Source: Clostridia bacterium
Lineage (GTDB): Bacteria; Bacillota_A; Clostridia; Christensenellales; Aristaeellaceae
Direction of reading: 5' to 3'
Assembly (NCBI GenBank): GCA_025997215.1
Contig: BNUH01000007.1
Span: 1-64,000, forward strand
DNA: 64,000 nucleotides
Each line of letters opens with the position of its first letter. Position 1 is the stretch's first letter. The translations under genes were made by a program, and so were the position numbers. The notes under the pieces are model-generated. The model had not been told where the DNA came from, did not search any database, and saw only the letters and a list, made by a program, of their open reading frames with translations. Positions 42,131 through 50,983 of this stretch are shown piece after piece.

Positions 42131-42159
42131 ATTATACAAAGCTGGCGCGGAAATGTCAA
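42131..42159 (-). promoter_or_regulatory. consensus sigma-A promoter of rubredoxin
   Basis: On the minus strand: -35 TTGACA (42154-42159), 17-nt spacer, -10 TATAAT (42131-42136). It is back-to-back with the promoter at 42170-42198, the two -35 boxes being 10 nt apart. Confidence 0.85.
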
Positions 42160-42169
42160 ACGCCCACGC

Positions 42170-42198
42170 TTGACATTCTCCCATAAAATGTATATACT
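42170..42198 (+). promoter_or_regulatory. sigma-A promoter of the amino-acid importer
   Basis: -35 TTGACA (42170-42175), 17-nt spacer, -10 TATACT (42193-42198), with the GTG start of the binding protein at 42235 after GGGAGG. Confidence 0.8.
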
Positions 42199-42234
42199 AG
42201 ATTATAAATCCATTACGCATGGGAGGTAATTATT

Positions 42235-42984
42235 GTGAGGAAACGTTTGGCAAAGATCGTCAGTCTGCTGACCGCGGTTCTGTTGATTCTGTCAATGAAC
42301 GCGGCGCTGGCTGAAGGTACCCTGACGATGGGCACGAACGCCGAGTTCCCGCCGTTTGAGTTCGTCGAAGGCGACACGGTGGTTGGCGTGGACGCCGAGA
42401 TTGCAGCCGAAATTGCCAAAGATTTGGGGCTGACATTGGTAATTGAGAACATGGCCTTCGACTCGATCATCCCGGCGCTGGTCAGCGGACAGATCGACAT
42501 AGGCGTCGCAGCGATGACCGTTAAGGAAGAGCGGCTCAACTCGGTTGATTTCTCCATCACGTATTACAACGCTCGCCAGGCGTGCATCGTGCGCAAGGAC
42601 GGCAAGGTCGTCGATGAGGAGACACTCAAAGGCGCGGCGATCGGCGTGCAGAACGGCACGACCGGCGACTACGCGGCTGAGGAATACTCCGAAACGATCG
42701 AGCGCTACGGCAAGGCCCTCGACGCGGTGCTCGAGCTGGCCGGCGGCAAACTGGACGCCGTCATCGTGGATTTGCCCGTCGCGCAGAACATCATCGCCGC
42801 GCTCAACAACCCCAACCTGGTGTTGCTGGACAACATCGAGTTTGCGGATGAGTTCTACGCCGTAGCGATTCCAAAGGGGAATCCGGAGCTGGTCGAAGCG
42901 ATCAACAAGACGATCAATCGCATCAACGAGGACGGCACGCTGTATGCCATCCTGCTCAAGTATTTCCCGACGACTGACGACTGA
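42235..42984 (+). CDS. polar amino-acid ABC importer binding protein
   Basis: A 249-residue class II solute-binding protein. A signal segment (KRLAKIVSLLTAVLLILSMN) ends at ALAEG without a lipobox Cys. Mature blocks: MGTNAEFPPFEF, GVDAEIAAEIAKDLGL, DIGVAAMTVKEERLNSVDFS and IGVQNGTTGDYAAEE. This is the ArtJ/GlnH/HisJ type; the exact amino acid is not clear. The start is GTG. It is followed by permease and ATPase genes, making a complete three-gene importer. Confidence 0.92.
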   Translation: MRKRLAKIVSLLTAVLLILSMNAALAEGTLTMGTNAEFPPFEFVEGDTVVGVDAEIAAEIAKDLGLTLVIENMAFDSIIPALVSGQIDIGVAAMTVKEERLNSVDFSITYYNARQACIVRKDGKVVDEETLKGAAIGVQNGTTGDYAAEEYSETIERYGKALDAVLELAGGKLDAVIVDLPVAQNIIAALNNPNLVLLDNIEFADEFYAVAIPKGNPELVEAINKTINRINEDGTLYAILLKYFPTTDD

Positions 42985-43020
42985 TAACGATTATAGCTAC
43001 ATAAAGGGGGAATGCCCGTG

Positions 43021-43797
43021 ATGCTGTTCGATCAATGGTGGCTTGCCATCAAGGACCGATCAGTCGCGGGCACCCTGAATTTTTGGGAATCTTTGTACAA
43101 AGATATATACCTAAATTTTCTATCCGATGCGCGTTACCTCAACTATTTACGCGGTCTTAGGGTAACGCTGATCGTCAGCGCGCTAGCCGCCGCATTCGGC
43201 TTGGCGCTGGGAATTCTACTGGCGCTGGCACGCCTGTCGGATGTGAAGGTCGGCCGATTCCGCTGGCTCAGTTGGATTGCGGGTAAATACATAAACATTA
43301 TACGTGGCACGCCTATGCTGCTTCAACTGCTGATCATCAACTTTGGCATATTCGGCAGCATCAAGCTGGACAAGATATTCATCGGCGTGATCGCGTGCGG
43401 GCTCAACAGCGCGGCATATGTCGCGGAGATTATACGCGGCGGTATATTATCCGTTGATAAAGGCCAGATTGAAGCGGGACGGACGCTCGGCCTCACTAGC
43501 GGAATGACGATGCAGCTGATCATATTCCCGCAGGCTCTGAAGGCTGCGCTGCCGTCATTATGTAATGAATTCATCACGCTTATTAAGGAAACATCGATAT
43601 TGGCCTATATCGCTCTGACCGAGCTGACAAAAGCCGCCGACTACATCCGCAGCCGTACGTACTCGCCGTTCATGCCGTACATCATTTCAGGGTTAATGTA
43701 TCTGGCGGTTGTAACTGTGCTGACAAAGGCAATCGCCGTCTTGGAGAGGAGGCTGCGCCAGAGTGATTCAGGTGCGAGCGCTCACCAAGGAATTTAG
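43021..43797 (+). CDS. polar amino-acid ABC permease, HisM/GlnP type
   Basis: A 258-residue permease with about five transmembrane segments. The hallmark [19 protein letters not shown] follows the second helix, and the ATPase-contact EAA region is [20 protein letters not shown]. It probably acts as a homodimer since only one permease gene is present. Three in-frame starts are near (ATG 43012, GTG 43018, ATG 43021); I use 43021 because GGGGG at 43006-43010 is too close to the first. Its end overlaps the ATPase gene by 35 nt. Confidence 0.92.
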   Translation: MLFDQWWLAIKDRSVAGTLNFWESLYKDIYLNFLSDARYLNYLRGLRVTLIVSALAAAFGLALGILLALARLSDVKVGRFRWLSWIAGKYINIIRGTPMLLQLLIINFGIFGSIKLDKIFIGVIACGLNSAAYVAEIIRGGILSVDKGQIEAGRTLGLTSGMTMQLIIFPQALKAALPSLCNEFITLIKETSILAYIALTELTKAADYIRSRTYSPFMPYIISGLMYLAVVTVLTKAIAVLERRLRQSDSGASAHQGI

Positions 43798-44485
43798 CGG
43801 CTTACGCGTACTGCGGGGCATCGAACAGCACATCCGTCCACAAGAAAAGGTTGTGGTAATCGGACCATCCGGCAGCGGGAAATCCACATTCCTGCGCTGC
43901 CTCAACCTGCTGGAGAAGCCCACCAGCGGCACCATTACGCTGGACGGCGAGGAGATCACCAGCCCGCGCTGCGACATCAACCGCGTTCGGCGCAAGATGG
44001 GTATGGTATTTCAGCAGTTCAACCTGTTCCCACATTATACTGTTTTGGGGAACATCACCTTAGCGCCCGTGAGGTTGGGTCGGCTGGAGAAAGTCCAGGC
44101 GCACAAGGAAGCACTGCTATTATTGGAAAGGGTCGGCCTGGCCGACAAAGCCAACGCCTACCCCAGCCAGCTATCCGGCGGCCAGAAGCAGCGCGTCGCG
44201 ATCGTTCGAGCACTGGCTATGAAGCCGGAGGTCATGCTCTTCGACGAACCCACCAGCGCGCTCGATCCTGAAATGGTCGGCGAGGTGCTGGCCGTGATGA
44301 TCGAATTGGCCCGCGAAGGCATGACGATGATCGTCGTCACCCACGAGATGGGGTTCGCTCGCGAGGTCGCGGATCGGGTGCTATTCATGGATGAAGGTGT
44401 AATCGTCGAGGAAGGCCCGCCGCGAAAGCTGCTGGAAAATCCAGAACATCCAAGAACGAAGGATTTTTTGAGTAAGGTATTATAA
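43763..44485 (+). CDS. glnQ: polar amino-acid ABC importer ATPase, GlnQ type
   Basis: A 240-residue ATPase: Walker [11 protein letters not shown]-loop [16 protein letters not shown], signature [18 protein letters not shown], Walker [20 protein letters not shown], and switch [15 protein letters not shown]. These are the exact family forms for HisP/GlnQ. The GTG start follows GGAGAGGAGG inside the permease gene. It completes the importer begun at 42235. Confidence 0.95.
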   Translation: MIQVRALTKEFSGLRVLRGIEQHIRPQEKVVVIGPSGSGKSTFLRCLNLLEKPTSGTITLDGEEITSPRCDINRVRRKMGMVFQQFNLFPHYTVLGNITLAPVRLGRLEKVQAHKEALLLLERVGLADKANAYPSQLSGGQKQRVAIVRALAMKPEVMLFDEPTSALDPEMVGEVLAVMIELAREGMTMIVVTHEMGFAREVADRVLFMDEGVIVEEGPPRKLLENPEHPRTKDFLSKVL

Positions 44486-44518
44486 CTGTGCCATGGGTTG
44501 GGGAAGATAAGGACACGC

Positions 44519-44547
44519 TTGTTTTTCGCGCGCGTTTTAGGTATAAT
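44519..44547 (+). promoter_or_regulatory. promoter of the foldase gene
   Basis: TTGTTT (44519-44524), 17-nt spacer, TATAAT (44542-44547), giving a leader of about 55 nt. Confidence 0.55.
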
Positions 44548-44610
44548 ACTGTCGGTTAAGGTCAGTAATGGTAAATATGTTAAGTTTTGGCAGTTATGAA
44601 AGGACTGGGT

Positions 44611-45972
44611 ATGATGATGGGAACCCGTAAACACCGCGTTGTTGTGTTGATTGCGCTTCTGACATGCGTGGCAATGCTGTTGAGCGGCTGCAAGCTGATC
44701 ACCAAGGATCCGACCGTTGAGGCGAGGACTGTCATTGCCGAGGTGGGCGGGCAGCAAATCACGAAGGGCGAAGTCCTTGGGCCGTATACGATCATGTTGT
44801 CGCAATACTCCTCGTTGTATTCGGCGTACGGGTTGAGCTTCGACCCGACCGACGAGGCAATGATAACCAACATAAAGCAGGCGACATTAACCAGCATGAC
44901 CACCGAGTTAGTCCAGGAGCAGCAATTCGCCGCGCTCGGACTGACCCTCTCGGACGAGGACGAAGCGCAGGCGGCAACTGACGCGGACGCCGACTTTGAG
45001 GCGTATGTGTCCTCATACGCAGCGTCTCTGCAGTCGGCCAACACGAGCCTTAGCGACACAGCGGCGCGGGATCAGGCTGTAACGGGGCTGGCCTCGCAGG
45101 GGATCACGCGGGATTTGATGTTAAGCCTGGCGCGCGGTTCCTACATCGTCGAGAAACTCAAGGATAATGTAACCGAGGGCGTCGTCATTTCGGACGAGGA
45201 CGTCGAGATTCAAGCCGCCTCGCTGCGCGTCAGTCAGAAGGAAAAGTATGACGCGACGCCGTCATCCTTCGGCACGGATATGACCAATAATGTAACGATT
45301 CTCTACCGCCCGGAAGGTTATCGTTATGTAAAAAATCTGTTGGTTGGAATTAGCGCTGACATCCAGACGGAGTTGGACGACATCAATTCGCAGTTGTCCA
45401 ACAACGCGTACAACCGGTACAGCTTGCAGCAGCAACAGGCTTCATTCGGCACGATCGATGAGGCGACCCAGGCGACGCTTGATGAACTGTACGCCAGTCT
45501 CGATCAGAGCGACGCGGAACTGAATCAAAAGCTCGCCGAGAAGCTGCGCGAGGGCAAGGATCAGGTTAAGGCCAGGGCTGAAGAGGCGCTGGCGAAGGCG
45601 AAGGAAAATCCTGCCAATTTCGACGCGCTGATCGTGGAATACGGCACCGATCCAGGCATGCAATCGGAGCCTTACAAGACGAACGGCTATCCGGTCAGTG
45701 ACGCCTCGACCAATTATGTCACATCCTTCAAGGATGCGGCGGTGGCGTTGGCCGCACCTGGCGATATATCAGATCTGGTAGAAACCGACTACGGCTACCA
45801 CATCATACAGTATGCATCCGATATTCCAGCCGGTGATGTGGCCACGGCTGAAGTGCAGGAACAGCTGCGTTCGGAACTGCTGGCTTCGCGCAGGGATGAG
45901 TTGTACAACCAAGCGTTAGAAGATTGGACGGCTAAGGCGAACATCAAGACGTATATCAACCGCTGGAACTGA
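44611..45972 (+). CDS. parvulin-type peptidyl-prolyl isomerase lipoprotein (PrsA/SurA-like)
   Basis: A 453-residue lipoprotein foldase. The lipobox AMLLSGC is followed by a SurA_N/PrsA-like helical part (ARTVIAEVGGQQITKGEV), a glutamine-rich coiled section (about 255-320) and a PpiC parvulin domain (about 320-420: NPANFDALIVEYGTDPGM, then YGYHIIQYAS). It would help extracellular proteins fold at the membrane surface. ATG 44611 is chosen because AAAGGA lies 6 nt upstream; ATG 44596 is also in frame. It has its own promoter and stands upstream of the glmM pair. Confidence 0.85.
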   Translation: MMMGTRKHRVVVLIALLTCVAMLLSGCKLITKDPTVEARTVIAEVGGQQITKGEVLGPYTIMLSQYSSLYSAYGLSFDPTDEAMITNIKQATLTSMTTELVQEQQFAALGLTLSDEDEAQAATDADADFEAYVSSYAASLQSANTSLSDTAARDQAVTGLASQGITRDLMLSLARGSYIVEKLKDNVTEGVVISDEDVEIQAASLRVSQKEKYDATPSSFGTDMTNNVTILYRPEGYRYVKNLLVGISADIQTELDDINSQLSNNAYNRYSLQQQQASFGTIDEATQATLDELYASLDQSDAELNQKLAEKLREGKDQVKARAEEALAKAKENPANFDALIVEYGTDPGMQSEPYKTNGYPVSDASTNYVTSFKDAAVALAAPGDISDLVETDYGYHIIQYASDIPAGDVATAEVQEQLRSELLASRRDELYNQALEDWTAKANIKTYINRWN

Positions 45973-46009
45973 CGTCACCTTTCACAAAAGACCGTTGTAG
46001 GAGAGTTAC

Positions 46010-46699
46010 ATGGATCATGAATCGCTGCGCGTAGAGGCGCTGCTGGACTTGACGCATACACTCGCTTCGGCGCTGTTTGTGTCGCTGGCAGCGCCTTGGC
46101 GCGCTCTGCCCATGCTGGGTACGTTCATATCGACGCTTGGCGCCTCACTACCAAACGATGTATTCGAGGAGATCGCGCCGCAGGTGTGGGCCGCAAGGGA
46201 CGCGAAAATTGCCAGCTCCGCATCATTGACAGGCCCATGCATCATCGACCGCGAGGCGGAGATACGGCACTGCGCGTTCATACGTGGTAACGCACTCGTT
46301 GGTAAACGCGCGGTTGTGGGGAATTCAACCGAACTCAAGAATGCACTGCTGTTTGACGACACGCAAGCGCCTCACTTCAACTATGTTGGGGATTCCATCC
46401 TCGGTTGGAAGGCGCACATGGGTGCGGGCTCGATCACGTCAAACGTGCGTTCAGATAAACAGAAGGTAGTCGTGCATCTCGGCGGGGAGTCAATCGAGAC
46501 TGGGCTGAGAAAATTCGGCGCTGTTCTTGGCGATTTTGCCGAGATCGGCTGCAACGCGGTGCTGAATCCCGGCGTGGTTGTCGGCCGTGGCAGCATCGTT
46601 TACCCTACGTCCAGCGTGCGAGGCGTCGTGCCGCCGCGTTCAATCTACAAAAAATTTGGCGATATAGCGGCGATGCGCGCGTCCGCCAGTGAGGTATAA
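46010..46699 (+). CDS. left-handed beta-helix protein, GlmU C-terminal-like
   Basis: A 229-residue protein: a short helical N-terminus (EALLDLTHTLASALFV) and hexapeptide repeats forming a left-handed beta-helix from about residue 60. The segments CAFIRGNALVGKRAVVGNST, HFNYVGDSILGWKAHMGAGS and FGAVLGDFAEIGCNAVLNPG resemble the acetyltransferase half of GlmU, and the His of HxxYxGD is kept. There is no N-terminal pyrophosphorylase domain. Clostridial relatives are annotated only loosely. It ends 1 nt before glmM, so a role in UDP-GlcNAc synthesis is a fair inference. Confidence 0.8.
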   Translation: MDHESLRVEALLDLTHTLASALFVSLAAPWRALPMLGTFISTLGASLPNDVFEEIAPQVWAARDAKIASSASLTGPCIIDREAEIRHCAFIRGNALVGKRAVVGNSTELKNALLFDDTQAPHFNYVGDSILGWKAHMGAGSITSNVRSDKQKVVVHLGGESIETGLRKFGAVLGDFAEIGCNAVLNPGVVVGRGSIVYPTSSVRGVVPPRSIYKKFGDIAAMRASASEV

Positions 46700-46700
46700 G

Positions 46701-48071
46701 ATGGGCAGATTATTTGGAACGGACGGCATCCGAGGCGTGGCGAATCAGGATCTGACATGCGAACTCGCGCTAACGATCGGCCGTGCGGCCGCTTGCGCGC
46801 TATCGTCGAATCGCAGACGCCGTCCGGTTGTGCTGGTCGGCATGGATCCGCGCCTCTCGTCGGATATGCTGGCGTCGGCAATAACAGCCGGATTGTGTTC
46901 AGTCGGAGCGGATGTACTCCATTTAGGAGTGATACCCACGCCGGCGGTGGCTTATCTGGTGGGCAAATATAAGGCGGACGCGGGGATAATGATCAGCGCA
47001 TCCCACAACTCTGCGGAGTATAATGGCATCAAGATATTCGGCGGCGACGGATACAAACTGCCGGACGCGTTGGAAGAGGAGATCGAGACGCTGGTGCTCG
47101 AGCCGCATCGCGCGCGCGTCGACCTCGCCGAGCCGCGTGATCTAGGCAAGCTCACCATAAAAAACGCGGTTGTGAAGGATTACACCGCGCATCTGAAGAG
47201 CACGGTGGCATTCTCGCTCGACGGACTGCGCGTGGCGGTGGATTGCGCGAACGGCGCAGCGAGTGTCACAGCGCGGAAACTATTTGACGAGTTGGGCGCG
47301 AAGGTTACTTACCTCGCGGACGAACCGGATGGGTTGAACATCAACGAGGGCTGCGGTTCGACCCATATGGAGCGGCTGATCGAGATGGTTAAGGGCGGCG
47401 AATTCGACGCGGGCATTGCGTTTGACGGCGACGCGGATCGCTGCTTAGCCATAGACGAGCAGGGTAATCCCATCGACGGCGACCAGATTATGGCAATTTG
47501 CGCCAAGGACATGAAGGCGCGCGGCAAATTGCCGCATGACACGGTGATCGGCACCATCCTGACCAACCTGGGCTTTGTTCGTTTTTGCAAAGATAATGGC
47601 CTCAACTTTATCGCGACAAAGGTCGGCGATCGCTTTGTACTGGAGGAGATGCTGCTGGGCGAATTCGGATTCGGCGGCGAGCAGTCGGGGCATGTGATAT
47701 TCCGGGACTTTGCTACAACCGGCGATGGTCAGCTGACGGCGATTCAGTTGTTGTCGTTGGTGCGGCGCGAAGGCAAAAAGTTGTCGGAATTAGCCGGCGT
47801 GATGACCAGATACCCGCAGGTTTCGCGGAATGTGCGCGTAACGCCCGAAGGTAAGCTGGCGTTTTACACCGACCAGCCCATCAAGGAAGCTATCGACGCG
47901 GGCAAGTCCGCACTGGGCGACGACGGCCGCCTGGTTGTGCGCGTCTCTGGTACCGAGCCGCTCGTGCGCGTCATGGCCGAGGGCAGCGACGTGACCATAA
48001 TCGACCGACTGGCCGACGAGATGGCGGCGTTGATCCAAACGCGATTGGGCAGTCTGGAGCGGAAGGGTTAA
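46701..48071 (+). CDS. glmM: phosphoglucosamine mutase
   Basis: A 456-residue GlmM that interconverts glucosamine-6-phosphate and glucosamine-1-phosphate for peptidoglycan precursors. It begins MGRLFGTDGIRGVANQDLT. The phosphorylated Ser is in MISASHNSAEYNGIKIF, the metal loop is FDGDADRCL, the sugar loop GGEQSGH and the phosphate loop RVSGTEPLVRVM. GAGGT precedes ATG 46701. A strong terminator follows at 48086-48110. Confidence 0.97.
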   Translation: MGRLFGTDGIRGVANQDLTCELALTIGRAAACALSSNRRRRPVVLVGMDPRLSSDMLASAITAGLCSVGADVLHLGVIPTPAVAYLVGKYKADAGIMISASHNSAEYNGIKIFGGDGYKLPDALEEEIETLVLEPHRARVDLAEPRDLGKLTIKNAVVKDYTAHLKSTVAFSLDGLRVAVDCANGAASVTARKLFDELGAKVTYLADEPDGLNINEGCGSTHMERLIEMVKGGEFDAGIAFDGDADRCLAIDEQGNPIDGDQIMAICAKDMKARGKLPHDTVIGTILTNLGFVRFCKDNGLNFIATKVGDRFVLEEMLLGEFGFGGEQSGHVIFRDFATTGDGQLTAIQLLSLVRREGKKLSELAGVMTRYPQVSRNVRVTPEGKLAFYTDQPIKEAIDAGKSALGDDGRLVVRVSGTEPLVRVMAEGSDVTIIDRLADEMAALIQTRLGSLERKG

Positions 48072-48085
48072 CAACTTATGGTTAA

Positions 48086-48110
48086 GGGCGCGGTCAGCCG
48101 CGTCCTTTTT
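48086..48110 (+). terminator. Rho-independent terminator after glmM
   Basis: GC-rich stem (GGGCGCGG/CCGCGTCC with one G-T pair) and TCAG loop followed by TTTTT. It separates glmM from the convergent permease gene. Confidence 0.85.
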
Positions 48111-48927
48111 ATCCCTTGATACCGCCTCGCGCCACGCCATTAACGATGGATTTTCGCGCGAATAGGAACAGGATTATCATGGGCAACACGACGACCGTGG
48201 AGGCTGCCATCATCAGTTCTGGGTTTGAACCCGATTCGGTTGTGAACGCGTACAACCCAAACGGCAGCGTCCGGTTTGAGGTGGTCTTGATCACGAGCAG
48301 CGGCCACATGAACGAATTCCATGAGGCCAGCGCGTTGAGCAGCATTATCGTGACCAACGAAGGCCTGGCCATGGGCACCAGCACGCGCCAGAGGTAGCGC
48401 CAATTGCTCGCGCCGTCCACCCGCGCCGAATGGTAGAGGCTGTCGGGGACGGTCAAGAAGAAATTGCGCAGTATATATGTGTAGAAAATGCTGCTCGTGA
48501 ACGGGATAATCAGCGCGGGCAGCGAGTCGTTCAGCCCAATCTGTATAATTGTGGTGTAATTGGTAATTATTATCATCTCAAATGGGATCATCATCAGCGA
48601 CAGCAGCAGCGAGAATATCAGCTCTCGGCCTGGAAAACGCAGGCGTGAGAACGCGAACGCGCCCAGTATCGTCGTGAATCCTGTGCAGATTACGCATGTG
48701 AACGTAACAATTATCGAATTGAGAAAGTAACGCGCGAACGGCGCTTTCTGGAACGCTACGACAAAATTGTCGAATCTTAGGGAGGCTGGCAGCCATGTGG
48801 GTGGGAATCGGTTTATCTCCTGTGCCGTCTTGAATGCGGAGACAAACATCCAGTAGAATGGGAACACCATCACAACCGCGCCGAGTGATAGGCTGACGAT
48901 CATTACGACGCGCGCGCTCTTACGCAT
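48109..48927 (-). CDS. sugar ABC permease, MalG/AraQ type
   Basis: A 272-residue inner-membrane permease with six predicted helices. The EAA-type loop is YHSARVDGASNWRYLWRVLV, and the C-terminus ends ARKSIVNGVARGGIKG, typical of MalG/AraQ. It pairs with the permease at 48929-49870. Last gene of the sugar importer operon (binding protein, ATPase, permease, permease). The substrate is not evident; the closest neighbours by type are glycerol-3-phosphate and oligosaccharide importers. Confidence 0.93.
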   Translation of the reverse strand: MRKSARVVMIVSLSLGAVVMVFPFYWMFVSAFKTAQEINRFPPTWLPASLRFDNFVVAFQKAPFARYFLNSIIVTFTCVICTGFTTILGAFAFSRLRFPGRELIFSLLLSLMMIPFEMIIITNYTTIIQIGLNDSLPALIIPFTSSIFYTYILRNFFLTVPDSLYHSARVDGASNWRYLWRVLVPMARPSLVTIMLLNALASWNSFMWPLLVIKTTSNRTLPFGLYAFTTESGSNPELMMAASTVVVLPMIILFLFARKSIVNGVARGGIKG

Positions 48928-48928
48928 A

Positions 48929-49870
48929 TCAGCCTCTCCTCGTATGATTCCATCGACGCTGGATAATAAGTTGTATCATCGTCAGCACAAATATAATTGC
49001 GAACAGCACCAGCGCAGCCGCCGCCGCCCTGCCCAGCCTCGGCTTGCCGGACATTTGCTCATATATAAAGTATACCACAGTATATAGGTTAAAGAACGGC
49101 CCCGGCTGCCCCTTGAACAGTGGGAACAGCTCGTTGAATACCTTGAACGATGAAATGGTGTTGACGATCAGCGTCAGGCCGATCGTCGGCGCCAACAACG
49201 GCACTGTAATTCTAAAGAATATCCGCAATCCCTTCGATCCATCAACACGCGCGGCCGTGTAATACAGCGGGTTGACGCCCTGCAGCCCCGCCAACAGCAG
49301 GATTATCGTGAATGGCAGCACATTCCATACGCCGTATGTGATCAGCGCGGGCATGCTCCACTCAGCTTTTGTCAGCCAGCCGACGGGATCGATGCGGAAT
49401 AACGACAGGAAGAAGTTGATGATACCCAACTTTTCGTTAAACATGAATCGCCAGGCCAAACCAACGGCTGTCACCGACGTCACCATCGGCAGGAAATATG
49501 CCGTCTGGAATAATCCCGTCAGCCGCAATTTCTGATTCAGCATGTTCGCCACAACCAACGATATGCATGTGGCTATCGGAACGGTGGTGAAAACGTATAT
49601 GAATGTATTCCTTAATGCTTGTATAAAGTATTTGTTGCCCAGCACCGAGGCGTAGTTGCCCAGCCCCAGCCGTGAAAAAGCGCGTGTCAGATAATTGTAA
49701 TCCTCCATAAACGATATGAATACCACGTGCACCACTGGGTACAACGTAAAGGCTATAATCCCAATCAGGAATGGCGTTAGATATAGCAGCGGCTCGACCT
49801 TTGAGAACCACGACACGCCGATAGCCGCCTCATTCAGTTGTCCATCCGTGCGAGTTTGCCGCTTTTTCAT
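48929..49870 (-). CDS. sugar ABC permease, MalF/UgpA type
   Basis: A 313-residue permease, six helices after an N-terminal cytoplasmic stretch. It shows LYLTPFLIGIIAFTLYPVVH, LFQTAYFLPMVTSVTAVGLA and the EAA loop YYTAARVDGSKGLRIFFRIT. It would form a heterodimer with the MalG-type partner. Its start overlaps the ATPase gene stop by 4 nt (ATGA). Confidence 0.93.
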   Translation of the reverse strand: MKKRQTRTDGQLNEAAIGVSWFSKVEPLLYLTPFLIGIIAFTLYPVVHVVFISFMEDYNYLTRAFSRLGLGNYASVLGNKYFIQALRNTFIYVFTTVPIATCISLVVANMLNQKLRLTGLFQTAYFLPMVTSVTAVGLAWRFMFNEKLGIINFFLSLFRIDPVGWLTKAEWSMPALITYGVWNVLPFTIILLLAGLQGVNPLYYTAARVDGSKGLRIFFRITVPLLAPTIGLTLIVNTISSFKVFNELFPLFKGQPGPFFNLYTVVYFIYEQMSGKPRLGRAAAAALVLFAIIFVLTMIQLIIQRRWNHTRRG

Positions 49871-50916
49871 AAGCGCGCGCCTGTCTTTTCATCAAATAGG
49901 AATACGCCGCGCTGTTTCAACCTAATGGATAGTGTAGCTCCCTTGGCATATTGACCTTCAAGCGGGAGGTAGGCGCGCACTACCGCACTGCCGATACGCA
50001 GGCTGGCAATCTCCTCTTTACCAATCTCAAACAACTCTTCGATTTGGCATGGGAAACCGTTATCATCTAATAGAAAACTCTCGGCACGTACAGCTAAAAT
50101 CGTGGGTTGCCCGCTATCTACCACATCAAACGGTAGTGGAATCCGTGCGGTATCATCACTAAGTTGGAATATACCGCCCATAACTCGCCCGCGAAGCTGG
50201 TTAATTGGTGGGTTACCAAGAAATTCGGCGGCGAATCGATTAACTGGATCATGGTACAGCGTTTGCGCTGGCGCGCATTGCTGTAACTTCCCTGAGCGCA
50301 TCAGGATTATTTGATCCGAAATGGACATGGCCTCTTCCTGGTCGTGCGTGACGAATACCGTGGTCACACCCGTTTGGCGTTGAACCCGGCGAATTTCCTC
50401 GCGCATCTCCAGGCGTAAGCGTGCGTCCAGGTTGGACAGCGGTTCATCCAACAATAAAAGCCGCGGTTGTTTGACTAAGGCTCGAGCAATGGCCACCCGC
50501 TGCTGCTGCCCGCCGGATAATGCATCAGGCCGACGATCAAGCAATTCCTCGACGTGAACCATTGCGGCTATTTCATTAATTTGACGTGATCGTTCAATCA
50601 GTGGAACTTTCTTGATTTCTAGCGGAAACGATATATTCTGCCGCACGGTCATGTGCGGATATAATGCGTAATTTTGGAATACCAACCCGACGCCTCGGCG
50701 TTCGGGCGGCCATGATGTGACATTATCATTATCAAATAATATTCGCCCGCTGGTTACGGGCTGGATGCCCGCGAGCATGTTAAGCAGCGTAGACTTGCCG
50801 CAGCCGGACGGCCCCAGCAGCGCGATAAGCTGGCCGTCGGCCATGGTCGCGGTGAAGTCATCCACCGCCGACGTATTGCCGAACCGCTTGGTGACGTGCT
50901 GAAGTTCGACTTTCAT
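49867..50916 (-). CDS. sugar ABC importer ATPase, UgpC/MalK-like
   Basis: A 349-residue ATPase: Walker [27 protein letters not shown], signature ALSGGQQQRVAIARAL, Walker [20 protein letters not shown] and a C-terminal TOBE-like region with ILAVRAESF. Unlike the orphan at 27338-28459 it is inside a complete importer operon, between the binding protein and the permeases. Spacing and overlap indicate one transcript. Confidence 0.93.
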   Translation of the reverse strand: MKVELQHVTKRFGNTSAVDDFTATMADGQLIALLGPSGCGKSTLLNMLAGIQPVTSGRILFDNDNVTSWPPERRGVGLVFQNYALYPHMTVRQNISFPLEIKKVPLIERSRQINEIAAMVHVEELLDRRPDALSGGQQQRVAIARALVKQPRLLLLDEPLSNLDARLRLEMREEIRRVQRQTGVTTVFVTHDQEEAMSISDQIILMRSGKLQQCAPAQTLYHDPVNRFAAEFLGNPPINQLRGRVMGGIFQLSDDTARIPLPFDVVDSGQPTILAVRAESFLLDDNGFPCQIEELFEIGKEEIASLRIGSAVVRAYLPLEGQYAKGATLSIRLKQRGVFLFDEKTGARL

Positions 50917-50944
50917 GAATGATGATCCTCGGCTGCTGTGAATC

Positions 50945-50973
50945 GCTAAGACGGGAGAAACTCCCGTCTTAGC
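50945..50973 (-). terminator. intra-operon hairpin between binding protein and ATPase genes
   Basis: Thirteen-bp perfect stem (GCTAAGACGGGAG paired with CTCCCGTCTTAGC, 3-nt loop) just past the binding-protein stop, with no T-run. Such hairpins often stabilise the binding-protein mRNA and lower expression of the membrane genes. Confidence 0.65.
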
Positions 50974-50983
50974 TAGGTGATTT

